NCBI GenBank assembly: GCA_049515555.1
Contig: JBEKTY010000007.1
Coordinates: 1-64,000, forward strand
Reading direction: 5' to 3'
From: JBEKTY01 sp049515555
GTDB lineage: Bacteria; Planctomycetota; Planctomycetia; Pirellulales; Thermoguttaceae
DNA: 64,000 bases
In this document: in pieces, positions 34,238 to 45,400 of the stretch
Layout of the letters: each line of letters starts with the position of its first letter
Numbering within the stretch: the first letter of the stretch is position 1
The notes under the pieces: model-generated
Database searches by the model: none
Seen by the model: the letters and a program-made list of their open reading frames with translations, nothing else
What the model was told of the DNA's origin: nothing
Program-made: the position numbers and the translations under genes

Positions 34238-37200
34238 ATGAGCACGACAATGAGAAGTTCGCTGGGATTGGGGATTCTTGTGTTTACTTGGGCCTCGGCG
34301 ATTGCGGCCGAAGGGCCGGTCACGGCGGCGAAATACCGCGGCGGGCAGCCGGTCACGCCGGCCCCGGACGGCACGATCTTCTGCGAAGCCGAGGAGTTTG
34401 CCGTGGAGAAGCCCGGCTGGCAGGCCCGGCCCTGGGGCGAGAACTATTTTTCGGGCACGTTTGCCAACACCTTCCTCTCGCGCAAGGCATTCCTCGGCGC
34501 TCCGGAGGAATGCGACGAGACCACGGCCACGATCGGGGTCAATGTCGCGGACGCCGGCCGGTACTTGGTTCTCGTCCGTTACGAGGCGGTCTATCGCTTC
34601 GAGACGCAGTTTCGGGTGAAGGTCGAGCAGGCCGGCCGGGTCCGCATGGACCGGCTCTACGGAGCACGGAACAACTTGAAGATCTGGCCCTTCGGCGAGC
34701 GCTTGCAGAAGGAAGTCGCCTGGCCCTGGGGCGCGGGGGAAAATATGGTTTGGGAGGGGCACGACGCTTATGCTGACCTGGATCACGGTCCGGCGAAGAT
34801 CACGCTCCGCGCCGGTCCGCAACCGGCCCCGCAGGCCCGGCGCAACGTTGACTTGGTGATGCTCACCCGTGCCGAGGCCCAGATCCGCGAGCGCATCGAG
34901 AAGGAGAGCTACCTGCCGCTGGACGGGATGCTCACCCAGGCGGGCGACGTCTGGGCGCGCCTGCTGAACCAGTCCGACGGCTCGGCCATGTCGCTCACCT
35001 TGCCCAACGGCACCGAGCACTCTCCCTACTGGGTTCATCTGCGCAAATGGAAGCCGGTGGTCGTGAAGGCCGGCTCGGGCAAGACCACCGACTGGACCGA
35101 GGTGGGGAGCGTGCTGGACACGCTCAACGATGGGCAGTGGAATCTGCAGGCCGCACCGGCCGATAAGGATCGACCGTTGCACTACAAGTTGGAGCTTGGC
35201 GTGCGCACCGCGGCCGGCGCGATCGAGAAGATCGCCGAATTCGAGAGCCGCGAGCCGGCCTTGCGCCTGACCTACCAAGCCGATACACGCTATTCGCGCC
35301 GGTTCGGCACTCAGGAGCAAGTGCTCCACGACCTCCTGGCCTACCTCAAGACCATTCCCATGCGCGGCAGGACGCCCACGCAGACGCTGATTTACGGCTA
35401 TACGTTCGACCCCGGGCTGAGTCCGCGATACGACGCGGCCCTGCGCGAGTTCCGAGCGATGTTCGACCTACGCCTGACCTCGCCCGAGCCGATCGCGGGC
35501 ACCTACGTCGATTGGCGCGGCCAGAGCCCGGAGCAACTGGAGCAAACCTGCAAGAAGCTCAGCGAATCAGAGCGGCGGAACATAGCCGTGGTAAGCCTGG
35601 GGGACGAGATCGGGCTAGAGGCCCCGGACGCCAAGGCGACCACCGAGGGTTTCACAGCCTTCCTCAGGTCCGAAGGGGTCAGCCCCAGTGACGTGGACGC
35701 GGGCTCGGGCGGCGATTGGTCCAGGCTTATTTTCTCGCCTGATCCCAAGCGCAAGCAGTCGAAGCCGGGGCTCTACTACTGGTCGCTACGCTACCAGCAT
35801 CACTACGGCATCCAGTCGATTAAGCGCCAGACCGACGTCTTGCGCCGCTGGCTCCCCAACGCCGGGATCGGGGCCAATTTCTCGCCGCAGCACGGTAGCC
35901 CGGGCCAGTTCTACCAGGGCCAGGTCTTTCAATGGGTCACCTGCTTTCGCCAGGACGGCCTAACGCTTCCTTGGGCCGAAGACTATGCCTGGGGTGTGCC
36001 GCTGGGCACGCAACAGATGAACGCGATCAACCTGGACCTGTTCCGCGCGGGCCTGCGGGGCAAGCCCGACCGCAAGATCCTTTACTACGTCATGCCGCAC
36101 TGGCCCGGCAACACACCGGCTTCCTGGCGGCGGATGTTCCACAATGCCCTGGGCCACGGGATGAAGATCGTGGACCTGTTCGAGTTCCGTCCGGTGCAGG
36201 CCGCCTACACCGAGAACCACGTCTCCAACCCGGAGACTTACGCCACGGTGCTGAAGACCTTCCGCGAGTTGGGGCAGTACGAGGACATTGTGCAGGCCGG
36301 CCAGCGACGGCCCGCCGAAGCGGCCCTCTGGTTCAGCGAGACGGCCGACATCTGGGACGACTGCGACGGTTCCTTCGGTGCAGCGAAGCGGGCCTTGTAC
36401 ATCGCCATCTTGCACCAGCAGTTGCCGTTGGATTTCCTCGTCGAGCAAGACGCGCTGGACGGCACGCTCGGCCGCTACAAGGTCCTCTACCTGGCCGACC
36501 GGCACGTGAGCCGGGCCGCCTCGGGGAAAATCGCCGCTTGGGTGCAAAACGGCGGCCGGCTCTTGGCCACGGCTGGCGCGGGCATGTTCGACGAGTACCA
36601 TCAGCCGAACAAGACGCTCCGCGGTCTGTTGGGCGCGGAAATGACGGCGCTGGTGGTCCCCGCCGATGCCCGGGTGGACTTCGGCAAACAGGACCTGCCC
36701 TTTGCCAGGGCCATCGACACGGTGAACTGGTCCGGCCAATGGTTGCCCGTGACCGGAGCGGTCGCCCGGCTCAAGGCATCTGCCGACGCGACGGTCGAGG
36801 GCACGTTTTTGGACGGCTCACCGGCGGTCGTGGCCCGGCAAGTCGGCAAGGGAGAAGTCCGCTGGTGCGGTTTCCTGCCAGGTTTGACCTACTTCCATCC
36901 GGCGATTCCGCGCCGGCCCGTGGACCGCGGCACGACCGACGACTCGATGGCCCACTTCGTCCCCAGTCAGTTCGACCCCGCGGCGGGCCGGCTGATCGGT
37001 TCGATTGCCGAGAGCGTGGCCCGTCCGGTCGTGTGCAGCCAAGCGTTGGTCGAGGCGAGCCTGATCGAGTCGCCTGCCGGGGCGATCCTCGTGCTGGCCA
37101 ACTGGAGCGGCAAGCCGGTCCGCGAGCTAATCGTCACCGCCAACACCCCGCTGCCTGCCCGAAGCGCGGGCCTGGCCAGCGGCTCCACAATCGCAGTGCA

Positions 37201-37267
37201 TAAGGAGGGTGACCGGAGCGTCTTCACGTTCGATCTCGACGTGGCCGACGTGCTGATCCTACGATAA
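34238..37267 (+). CDS. Exported GH42-like glycosidase candidate
   Basis: A 1009-residue protein with a Sec signal (LGLGILVFTWASAIAAEG), an N-terminal beta-sandwich (CEAEEFAVEKPGWQARPWG, DAGRYLVLVRYEAVY), a central TIM-barrel-like region (VVSLGDEIGLEAPDAK, GIQSIKRQTDVLRRWLPNAG, YVMPHWPGNTPASWRRMFHN) and a C-terminal class I amidotransferase-like fold of the kind found in GH42 beta-galactosidases (YKVLYLADRHVSRAASGKIA, AWVQNGGRLLATAGAG). A glycosidase is likely, but catalytic residues are not securely assigned. ATG at 34238 or 34250 are both possible; no strong ribosome binding site is visible. Confidence 0.68.
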   Translation: MSTTMRSSLGLGILVFTWASAIAAEGPVTAAKYRGGQPVTPAPDGTIFCEAEEFAVEKPGWQARPWGENYFSGTFANTFLSRKAFLGAPEECDETTATIGVNVADAGRYLVLVRYEAVYRFETQFRVKVEQAGRVRMDRLYGARNNLKIWPFGERLQKEVAWPWGAGENMVWEGHDAYADLDHGPAKITLRAGPQPAPQARRNVDLVMLTRAEAQIRERIEKESYLPLDGMLTQAGDVWARLLNQSDGSAMSLTLPNGTEHSPYWVHLRKWKPVVVKAGSGKTTDWTEVGSVLDTLNDGQWNLQAAPADKDRPLHYKLELGVRTAAGAIEKIAEFESREPALRLTYQADTRYSRRFGTQEQVLHDLLAYLKTIPMRGRTPTQTLIYGYTFDPGLSPRYDAALREFRAMFDLRLTSPEPIAGTYVDWRGQSPEQLEQTCKKLSESERRNIAVVSLGDEIGLEAPDAKATTEGFTAFLRSEGVSPSDVDAGSGGDWSRLIFSPDPKRKQSKPGLYYWSLRYQHHYGIQSIKRQTDVLRRWLPNAGIGANFSPQHGSPGQFYQGQVFQWVTCFRQDGLTLPWAEDYAWGVPLGTQQMNAINLDLFRAGLRGKPDRKILYYVMPHWPGNTPASWRRMFHNALGHGMKIVDLFEFRPVQAAYTENHVSNPETYATVLKTFRELGQYEDIVQAGQRRPAEAALWFSETADIWDDCDGSFGAAKRALYIAILHQQLPLDFLVEQDALDGTLGRYKVLYLADRHVSRAASGKIAAWVQNGGRLLATAGAGMFDEYHQPNKTLRGLLGAEMTALVVPADARVDFGKQDLPFARAIDTVNWSGQWLPVTGAVARLKASADATVEGTFLDGSPAVVARQVGKGEVRWCGFLPGLTYFHPAIPRRPVDRGTTDDSMAHFVPSQFDPAAGRLIGSIAESVARPVVCSQALVEASLIESPAGAILVLANWSGKPVRELIVTANTPLPARSAGLASGSTIAVHKEGDRSVFTFDLDVADVLILR

Positions 37268-37565
37268 TGGCGATGTCTCGCCTTGGATCGAGTTCTTCAC
37301 ATTTGATTCACCGAAACACCCGAAGATTGTCCAGTTGCGCACCGAGTACAAATTGGACGAGCTGGCCAAACACGCGCAGACCGACATCGAGCGGGCTACG
37401 GCGCTGAAGAAGTGGGTGGCCGGGGCCCTGAAATTCGGCACCCCCGCCCCCGATGTGGTTAGCGACTGGAGCGCTGTGGCCCTGTTGGCTCGGGCCAAGA
37501 AAGGCCAGGTCGTCTGGTGCGGCCAGGCGGCGATGGTCTTCCAGCAGGCCTGTCTGGCTGTGTAG
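37266..37565 (+). pseudogene. Transglutaminase-like domain remnant
   Basis: One frame reads NGDVSPWIEFFTFDSPKHPK, then LDELAKHAQTDIERATALKK and VVWCGQAAMVFQQACLAV before TAG at 37563-37565. The cysteine in VVWCGQAA and the preceding helix match the transglutaminase/protease-like fold. The His and Asp parts of the triad are gone, the frame enters from inside the previous gene's stop codon, and there is no start codon of its own. Broken at both ends. Confidence 0.7.
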
Positions 37566-37930
37566 GCCAGCAAGCCGAAATGCGTGGGTGACCTTGGCCT
37601 TGACGTTGACTTTGCCGGCGACTGGATGGCCCCCGAGAGATGAACCGGCCCACCGAAGCCGCCAGACGCGAAGCAAGCCCAGTGGCTCGTTCGTGGATGA
37701 GTGTTTTCCTAAGCCACAACTCGTGGCCCCACTTCCCCGCCTCGTCGAAGTGGCCGGAGAGGTTGCGATTCTTGCGGGGGTGCGTGAAACGCCCCACGAC
37801 CGCTAGCCCAGCCATATCAGGCCTGGGCGCCGTAATTTGCCAATCCCAGCGGGTTGAACTATGATAATCCGAGTTGTTTCGGATGCTGCGGACTGGCACC
37901 GCCCGGCTGGACACCACAAGGAGCACTGCA

Positions 37931-39718
37931 ATGCGTCTTTCGAGAGTAGCGATGGGATTGATCCTGGCGTTGACCGGCGTTCTGGCTGGATTTCCGGCAT
38001 GCCTGGGGGCCGACGCGGCGCCCGCTCAGGAAACACCGGCCGAGCGCGACGCGCGCATGAAGTGGTTCCGCGACGCGCGGTTCGGCATGTTCATCCATTG
38101 GGGCGTTTACTCCGTGCCTGCCGGCGAGTGGAAGGGCAACAAGGGCTACGGCGAGTGGTTCCTCGAAGAGACCAAGATGCCCGTCTCCCAGTACGAGAAA
38201 TTCGCTCGGCAGTTCAACCCGGTGAAGTTCGACGCCAAGCAGTGGGTGGAGATCGCCAAGGGCGCGGGCGTGAAGTACATCGTTATCACCAGCAAGCATC
38301 ACGACGGCTTCGGCATGTACCGCTCCGAGCTGACCGACTGGTGCATCAAGTCGACCCCCTTTCAACGCGACCCGCTCAAGGAGTTGGCCGCCGCCTGCAA
38401 AGAGGCTGGGATCACGTTCTGCCTCTATCACTCGATCATGGACTGGCATCATCCCGACTGGGGCCAGCGGCGGAAATGGAACGACAAGGTGCCGGCCACG
38501 CCCCCGAACATGGACCGCTACACCGAGTACATGAAGGGCCAGCTCAAGGAACTGGTGACCGGCTACGGCCCGCTGGGCATCCTCTGGTTCGACGGCGAGT
38601 GGGAAGCCCCCTGGACCCACGACCGGGGCGTGGACCTCTATCATTACGTCCGCTCGCTCCAGCCGAGTATCATCGTCAACAACCGGGTCGGCAAGGCGCG
38701 GGCCGGGATGAGCGGCATGGATCAGGGCAAGGACCGTGCCGGCGACTATGGCACACCCGAGCAGGAAATCCCCGCCACCGGCTTCGGGCCTGGCGTCGAC
38801 TGGGAGTCGTGCATGACCATGAACAACCACTGGGGCTACAACAAGGCCGACCAGCACTGGAAGTCGACGCAAGTGTTGATCCGCAACCTGATCGACTGCG
38901 CCAGCAAGGGGGGCAACTATCTGTTGAACGTCGGCCCGACGAGCGAAGGGCTCATCCCCGACCCCAGCGTCGAGCGAATGGCTGAGATCGGCCAGTGGAT
39001 GAAGGTCAACGGCGAGTCGATCTACGGCACCACCGCCAGCCCGTTCAAGAAGTTGGCCTTCGGCAAGTGTACGCAGAAGCCGGGCAAGCTCTACCTGCAC
39101 GTCTTCCAGTGGCCCCAGGACGGCAAGCTCCTGGTGCCGGTCGCCAACCAAGTGAAAAAGGCGTACCTCCTGGCCCAACCGACGGTCGAGCTGAAGTCGG
39201 AGAAATCGGACGCCGGCCAGACGCTGAGCATGCTCGCCGCGGCGCCGGACGCCAATGCCAGCGTGGTCGTCGTGGAAATCGAGGGGGCTGCGGACGTGCT
39301 TGCCAGTTCGCCGGCATTACGCCAGGCGGCCGACGGCTCGATGACCTTGCCCGCCGAGGAGGCGATCACGCACGGCGGGCAGATCAAGTTCGAGGGCGGA
39401 TCGAACCGCGATTGTATCGGTTTCTGGCTCAATCCAAGCGACTGGGTCGAGTGACAATTCGACGTCACCCAGCCCGGCAAGTTCCAGGCCACGGCGGAAA
39501 TCGCCGCCCAGGGCAGCGGCTCGTTCACGGTCGCGGTCGGCGACCGGAAGCTCAACGCGAAGGCTCCCAACACGGGCGACTACGGGAAGTTCCAGAGCGG
39601 GGCGCTCGGGGTGATCGACTTGGTGAAGCCCGGCAAGACGACCCTCAGCGTCAAGGCCGTCGCCGCCGGCTGGCAACCGCTGAACCTGCGGTCGATCAAG
39701 CTGGCGCCGGCCAAGTAA
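37931..39718 (+). CDS. GH29 alpha-L-fucosidase interrupted by an in-frame TGA
   Basis: Exported enzyme expected to release L-fucose from glycans. After the signal (MGLILALTGVLAGFPACLGA) the GH29 barrel is complete: RFGMFIHWGVYSVPAGEW, YIVITSKHHDGFGMYRSEL, and the nucleophile D221 in LGILWFDGEWEAPW, followed by SKGGNYLLNVGPTSEG. The ATG at 37931 has AAGGAG 8 bases upstream. The first stop is TGA at 39452-39454 (507 residues). The same frame continues for 87 more sense codons to TAA (39716-39718), and the continuation (QFDVTQPGKFQATAEIA, YGKFQSGALGVIDLVKPG) completes a beta domain that is cut at SDWVE. A Trp (TGG) is expected at the TGA. Either a one-base nonsense mutation or a sequencing error. 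Confidence 0.87.
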
Positions 39719-39727
39719 GGCCGACCG

Positions 39728-40049
39728 CGCCAGGGAAACGCGTGCGTGGGATAATTACATGGTGGGAGGCGACTGGCGGGGCAAGAAGCTGCCGGGCTTC
39801 GCATTCGATTGGTGCAAGAAGGAGGGCATGGTCGTGTACTCCTCCCCGGACTTGATGGACTGGACCTGCCATGGCAATTTCTGCGGGGCGTCCCCCGATC
39901 CCAATCATCCCCTGTACAACTACGTGCATGCCGCGGGCCGCGGCAAGCTCCTGTGCGCCAAGGGCGCCGGGAAGTTCGTCGCTCTGTTCGAGGTGGTGGA
40001 CGACGCTTTCAGCGAAATCAACGTGACGGCGGCTGCCGTGGCTGAGTGA
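39728..40049 (+). pseudogene. C-terminal remnant of a GH43-like glycosidase
   Basis: The frame reads RAWDNYMVGGDWRGKKLPGF, then KEGMVVYSSPDLMDWTCHGN and LYNYVHAAGRGKLLCAKG, ending VTAAAVAE at a TGA. VYSSPDLMDW is the hallmark phrase of GH43-like five-bladed propellers. No start codon with a ribosome binding site and most of the propeller is missing, so it is a fragment. An ATG at 39759 would give a 96-residue peptide. Confidence 0.6.
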
Positions 40050-40174
40050 TTTTCCGGCTTACGGCACAGAGGCTACGCGAGCACCTCGCCACAGATTCAG
40101 ACTTGTCTCAATAACCCCCGCGAGAGCCTGTTCCAGGCGACCGGGCGGATCTCGCTCGATGATGCCACGGCCCG

Positions 40175-41308
40175 TCAAACGATTTCCCATTGTTGCAACC
40201 ATTGGTAATCGGGCGTCAGATGCGCGTAGAAGTTTCGGGTGCATTCCTGAATCGCCTTCTTGTCTTCCGGGGTATGGGGCGTATCGCGATCGTACGAACC
40301 TTGGACGTTCACGTCGATCTGTTCGGGAATGTTCACGCCGGGAATGATCGCGGAGATCCGCGGCTCCTGGAGCATTTCTTTGACCAGCACGCGAGCCCGC
40401 GAATCGATGCGTCCTTGGATCTGCCGCGGTTTGAGCCCGAAGGTGGTGCCGGCGCCGAACGGCTTGAGCCCGATCACGCCCATCTGCTTCTCATGCGCTA
40501 ACTTCAAGAGGCTGTCGCCGCCAAGCTCACGAGTGAGGAACAGGTAGGGGAAAATGATCACGGAAAATTGCGGATACTCGGTGAGCACACGGCGGAACAC
40601 CTTGGGATTGTGGGCCGAGACGCCCAGGCAGCGAACCTTGCCTTGCCGCTGCACCTTGTCGAACACCTTAACCACCAGGTCGAGCGTCTTCTGGCTGACC
40701 ATGAGCATCGAGGGTATGGCGGTCTGGCCTTCGCCCCAGGTGGCGCCGACCGGCCGCCACATGTCGAGCATGTCGGTATGATACGACTTCAGTCGCTTCT
40801 CGATATTGGCCGTCATGCCGGCTTCGGTCAGATTGGCTTCATACTCGGTCGTGATCTTCTCCGGCCACGAAGCAAAACCGATGAACCACTTTTCGCGTTT
40901 GGCCGTGGCCGACTTGAACATGGCCGCGCCGTAGAGGTCGCATTCGCCGTCGATATTGTTGTCGACATAGTTGATCCCCGCTTGAACGGCTCGTTCGAGG
41001 ACGGCGACACGGTCTTCTATGCCTTGGCCCCCGTGACCTCCGAGGCTGACCTCGGAAATATGGAACCCGGTCTTACCCAGCGGGCGATACCCCATCTTCG
41101 GATGATAGTTGAGGATCTTCGACGAGTCGACCGGCTGCGGAGACGCGCTTCCGGTGGGAGCTGCGGCGCCGCGCGAGCCGATTACCGTGCTTGCCAAGGC
41201 AGCCGCCGAAGCGGTCTTGAGAAACTCGCGCCGTCCGAATGGCCCGCAGCAGTCGCTATCGTGAGATTCAGACTGGCTTGCGCGGGCTTCCTTTTCTTTC
41301 TTGCTCAT
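40175..41308 (-). CDS. Tat-exported aldo/keto reductase
   Basis: A 377-residue aldo/keto reductase with a twin-arginine signal (GRREFLKTASAAALASTVIG). The barrel starts MGYRPLGKTGFHISEVSLGG, with the catalytic region NYVDNNIDGECDLYGAAM, the Lys strand KREKWFIGFAS and, later, LGVSAHNPKVFRRVL and VIGLKPFGAGTTFGL. It probably reduces or oxidises a sugar carbonyl outside the cytoplasm using a cofactor carried through Tat folded. ATG 41308 has AAGGGA close upstream. It is divergent from the sugar isomerase gene at 41540. Confidence 0.88.
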   Translation of the reverse strand: MSKKEKEARASQSESHDSDCCGPFGRREFLKTASAAALASTVIGSRGAAAPTGSASPQPVDSSKILNYHPKMGYRPLGKTGFHISEVSLGGHGGQGIEDRVAVLERAVQAGINYVDNNIDGECDLYGAAMFKSATAKREKWFIGFASWPEKITTEYEANLTEAGMTANIEKRLKSYHTDMLDMWRPVGATWGEGQTAIPSMLMVSQKTLDLVVKVFDKVQRQGKVRCLGVSAHNPKVFRRVLTEYPQFSVIIFPYLFLTRELGGDSLLKLAHEKQMGVIGLKPFGAGTTFGLKPRQIQGRIDSRARVLVKEMLQEPRISAIIPGVNIPEQIDVNVQGSYDRDTPHTPEDKKAIQECTRNFYAHLTPDYQWLQQWEIV

Positions 41309-41539
41309 TGTATCCCTTTCCAAAAGACAATGCGTTACCGAAGGTTGTTCATCGTAGCCCCGGCCCGCCAGAATAGCAATTGTCATGTCTGACTGAAACT
41401 TCTTGGGGTGCTTGACAACGTCACGAACCGCAACGAAACTAGACTTCGTCGCGCCACCGTTGTGGGGTCCCGGTGGTCACGACAAAGGCAGGACCCCGTA
41501 AATCGGAACATTCCTCGAACGTTTTCACGAAAGGACCCC

Positions 41540-42385
41540 ATGAAAATTCGCATTTGTGCCGTTGTGGCCCCGGTTGTGTTGGCCGTCGCCCTGCCTTCCC
41601 TGGCCGCCCCGCGCGACGATTCAGCCGCCGAGAAACTCGGTTTCAGGCTGTCGCTGCAATGCTGGACCTACAACGGGCTGACGTTCTTCGAGGCGGTCGA
41701 CAAGGCCGCCGGCCTGGGCATCAAGTACCTGGAAGCGTTCCCCGGCCAGAAGCTCAAGCCCGGCTCCAACGAAGGTATGGGCCCCGGCCTGAGCGACGCC
41801 GCTTGCGAAGAGATCAAGAAGAAGCTGGCCGACGCCGGCGGGCTGAAGCTCGTAGCCTTCGGCGTGTGCGGGGTTCCCACCGACGAGAATGGCGCCCGCA
41901 AAATGTACGAGTGGGCCAAGAAGTTGGGCATCGAGGTCCTGGTGACCGAGACCGAGCCGAATGAGATCCACGACAAACTATGCACCGAGTTCAACATCCG
42001 CTACGCCTTGCACAACCATCCGCAGAGTTGGCCGCCGGAAAAGGTCCTGAAATTCAGCAAGGATCGCTGCAAGCTGATCGGCTCGTGTTCCGATACGGGC
42101 CACTGGATGCGCGCCAAGCGCGTCCCGGTCGACACGCTGAAAATGCTTGAAGGCCGCATCGAGCACCTGCACTTCAAGGATCTCAACGAGTTCGGCGGCG
42201 GCCACGACGTGCCCTGGGGCACCGGCAAGGGCGACCCCGCCGGGGCGCTGGCCGAGTTGAAGCGGCAAGGGTTCAAGGGCTACTTCTCGATCGAATACGA
42301 GTACGGCAGCCTGGACGACCTGGCCAAGAGCTTGCCCCTGTGCGTGAAGTTTTTCGACGAGACGTGCGCGGAACTGGCGAAGTAG
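41540..42385 (+). CDS. Exported sugar phosphate isomerase/epimerase-like protein
   Basis: A 281-residue xylose-isomerase-like TIM barrel (AP endonuclease 2 superfamily) behind a Sec signal (ICAVVAPVVLAVALPSLAAP). The metal ligands are in VLVTETEPNEIHD (Glu), RYALHNHPQSW (His), IGSCSDTGHWMRA (Asp/His), RIEHLHFKDL (His) and YFSIEYEYG (Glu). It probably interconverts keto and aldo or epimeric sugars outside the cytoplasm, working with the aldo/keto reductase and Gfo/Idh/MocA proteins nearby. AAGGA lies 5 bases before the ATG. Confidence 0.87.
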   Translation: MKIRICAVVAPVVLAVALPSLAAPRDDSAAEKLGFRLSLQCWTYNGLTFFEAVDKAAGLGIKYLEAFPGQKLKPGSNEGMGPGLSDAACEEIKKKLADAGGLKLVAFGVCGVPTDENGARKMYEWAKKLGIEVLVTETEPNEIHDKLCTEFNIRYALHNHPQSWPPEKVLKFSKDRCKLIGSCSDTGHWMRAKRVPVDTLKMLEGRIEHLHFKDLNEFGGGHDVPWGTGKGDPAGALAELKRQGFKGYFSIEYEYGSLDDLAKSLPLCVKFFDETCAELAK

Positions 42386-42476
42386 CGTCTGGTGCGCAAT
42401 GGCCTAGACTGTGGAAGTCTGGCGGGTTTCCGCCATGCGCATCCGTCAGCCTACGGCCATCAGGACACCACCCGCG

Positions 42477-45400
42477 TCAGTGGCCCACGTACGCCACTCC
42501 GCCGTTGCGCAGGGCAACAATCGCACCGCCATCACGGGTCAGGCATAGACCATCGGGTGCGGGCTCGCTCGGTAGTTCGACGGTTTGCAGTGTTTTCCCG
42601 TCCGCACGATCGAGCACCAGCAGCTTCCAGCCGGGCTGTAATTGTCGATATTGATTAAATTCGCCGGATACCGTCACCACCACGCCGTCGCGAGCAAGGG
42701 CGACTGCGCGGGCCGCGAGACGCAAGGGTCCCCAACGGCGAGGGATCTCCTTTTCCTTGCCGCTGCGGGGATCGGGGATCTGGGTCAGACGCCATGCGGG
42801 CAGTTTGGCCATGTCGATCTTTGCTGACTGCTCGCGCACATACGCTGTGGTCTTCGCCGTGTCCCAGCCTTGCAGATGAACCGTCTCGGCTCCACTTCCA
42901 AAGGCCAACACCAGGAGATCGCCGTCACCAGCCGGAGTCAGATTGGAGCGTTCACCCAGCGCGATCCCGGGCAGCTCCGGCCGCCCCGCGGCATCCAGCG
43001 ACATGAGGCCTATCGTCTCGGATCGGGCGCAGCCCCAGTCGTCGGCAGCGTGGTGGACTTCCGCCGCCCCGTAGGCCAGCAGCCCGGGGCTGACCTGGAC
43101 GATTTCACGCCCGCGGGCTCCGTTGATCGGCAAGGGATCCGTCTCGGCAACCCCTGTCGCGGGGTCAAGCCGGACCGCGGGGGCGGAGGTGAAAAAGGCG
43201 CGCGCCCACAAGCGTCCGCCGACCAGCGCCAGACCGGCTGATGGCGCCCATTCCTGGCGAGTCGCCCAACGGGCGGATCCGGAAGCCAAATCGATAGCGG
43301 CCACGGTTGTTCCTGGGGACAGGGGCATGCCGGCCACGGCATAGACCACACCATTTTCTACCACCACCGGTGCATTTGCCGGCCACGGACTGCCCGGCAA
43401 ACCATAAAGGGAGATAATTTCGGGGCTGGGGGCAAGGCGGTAACGCCAGCGGCGCCGGCCGTCGGCGGCGGCGAAGGCGTACACCGCTCCGTCACCCGCG
43501 GCGACCACGACCCGGCCGCCGGCGATGGTGGGCGTCCCATTCACCGGCCCCTCGCACCAGGCCGTCCAGCGCAAGTCGCCGCTGGCTTGATCGAAAGCGC
43601 GGACCGAGCCGTCGGTAGCCGCCACCACCACCAGCCCGCCGGCGGCCACTGGCGGCATGGGTAGGTGCTCCACCTCGTCGGAAAGGACGCCGCGTTGGGG
43701 AGTGCTGAAGGGATGGACCGGCGCCGCCTGCCAGCGCACGCGCAGATTGCCCGCGACCGCAACCGCAGTGGCCCCGCTGCGTTTGACATTCGCGCGGTGG
43801 GTCGGCCAATCGCCCGGCGCGATATCAATTTCGGCATCCTTGCCGGATGAGGCCTCGATTCTGCCCGCACTGTTCGTGGCCGGCAGATCCTTGACCGCCA
43901 CTCCCTTCGTCAGGGCGATGCAACCTGTCAGCACCGGACAACGACACACGGCGGGGAGATAGATCAGTCGCCCGTCGGTGACAAAGCCGCCGACGTGGCA
44001 TTGGGTCTTGAGCGGCATCAGCGGCAGGCTGGCGCCGGTTGCAAGATCCATGGTTGCCCCGCCAGCATTGCCAAAGAGCAGGCCCTGCGTGGCAGTGATG
44101 AGGCCGCAACCGCCGCCGTTGAATTGTCCCAGCACTTTGCCGGTCAGAGGGTTCAGGATGCCGCCATACCTGAGCGAACCCGCGAACAACTTCCCCGGCA
44201 TGGCCAGGGTGGTCATCGACCGGCCACCCTCGCGTGGCGTTTCCCACAGCCGGGAACCATCGCGCGCTGACAAGGCGACGAGGTTGGTGCCGTCGGACAG
44301 CGCGCAGAAGAGCACATTGGCGGTTGCCAGCAGACCTGGCCGGTCCTCGATGCCAACCGTGGTGTCGCAGCGGCGCTTGCCGGCGATGGCCGCCAATAGG
44401 GCGGGATCGGTCTGCACCCAGCGCTGCGAGCCGTCGTCCAGTTTCAGGGCCGCCACCCGGCCCTTCGGCGCCAGGTAATACAGCGATCCGCATGAAGCGG
44501 CAATGCAGCGACTGTCGATGGGCTGCGGCGAACGATGACGCCAGACGACGTTGCCGGTGGCCGGTTCCAGGCTCACCAGATCGCTGCCGTGACCAAGCGT
44601 GCCATCGACCAGCGCCGCCGGCTTCTGTTGGAACTCGCCGAACAGGCCCTTGCTCGGCGCATCGGGCGCTCCGAGCAGAGCCAGCAGGTGCCCCTCCGTC
44701 AGCACCAGCCACTTGATCTGCAGTTGCCCGCCCACGGTGATACGGCCGAGTTCGGCGCCGGTGGCGGCGTTCAGGCGCAGCACCGCGCCGCCCTCAGCCA
44801 GCAAGAGTCGCTCGGCGCCGGCGATCATGATCTGTCGGGCGGCTCGAAAACCCTTGGGAAGGTGTTTTCGCCAGAGGATGATGCCATTGTAAGCCGAGCG
44901 GCAGACGAGTTCGCACATCTGCGGCGTGCCGGCGTCCTGTCCACCGTCGCCCACTCCGGTGGCCAGGAAAATCCTGCCGCCCGCCGCGACCCGGCCCGCG
45001 GCGGAGCGGGTTGCGGCATTGATCGGCAGGCCGAGCCAGGCCATCCGACAGGGCAGGGCGAAGGTGGTGTCGTTTGAAACAGGGTTGTTGTCGGGGCCGT
45101 GCAGCCAGTGACTCCACTGGTCACGCCCGGCAGGCGCTGGAACCCTGAAGCGGATCTTGCCGGCAGCGTCAACGGCGGCGCCGGTCACCGGCGCCAGGAC
45201 GCGCTTCGCCTCCTTCTCGTCGACGTCGCCCGTCACGAGGTCGGCGCTTTCAGCAGTCAACGGGATCGATCCGCGCCAACGCGAGATCCACAGCCCACGG
45301 CCATCCCAGGCGCCCGCGGCCTGATGGAGCAGCGTTTCGCCTTTGGCGTCCGCAGCCAAGGCGTACACCATCCAGCCCTCCTTCGCCAAAATGAGCGCTG

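Noticed and set aside
39452..39454. TGA read as selenocysteine
   Set aside because: The position aligns with Trp rather than Cys, and no convincing stem-loop directly after the TGA was seen. A nonsense mutation or read error is simpler.
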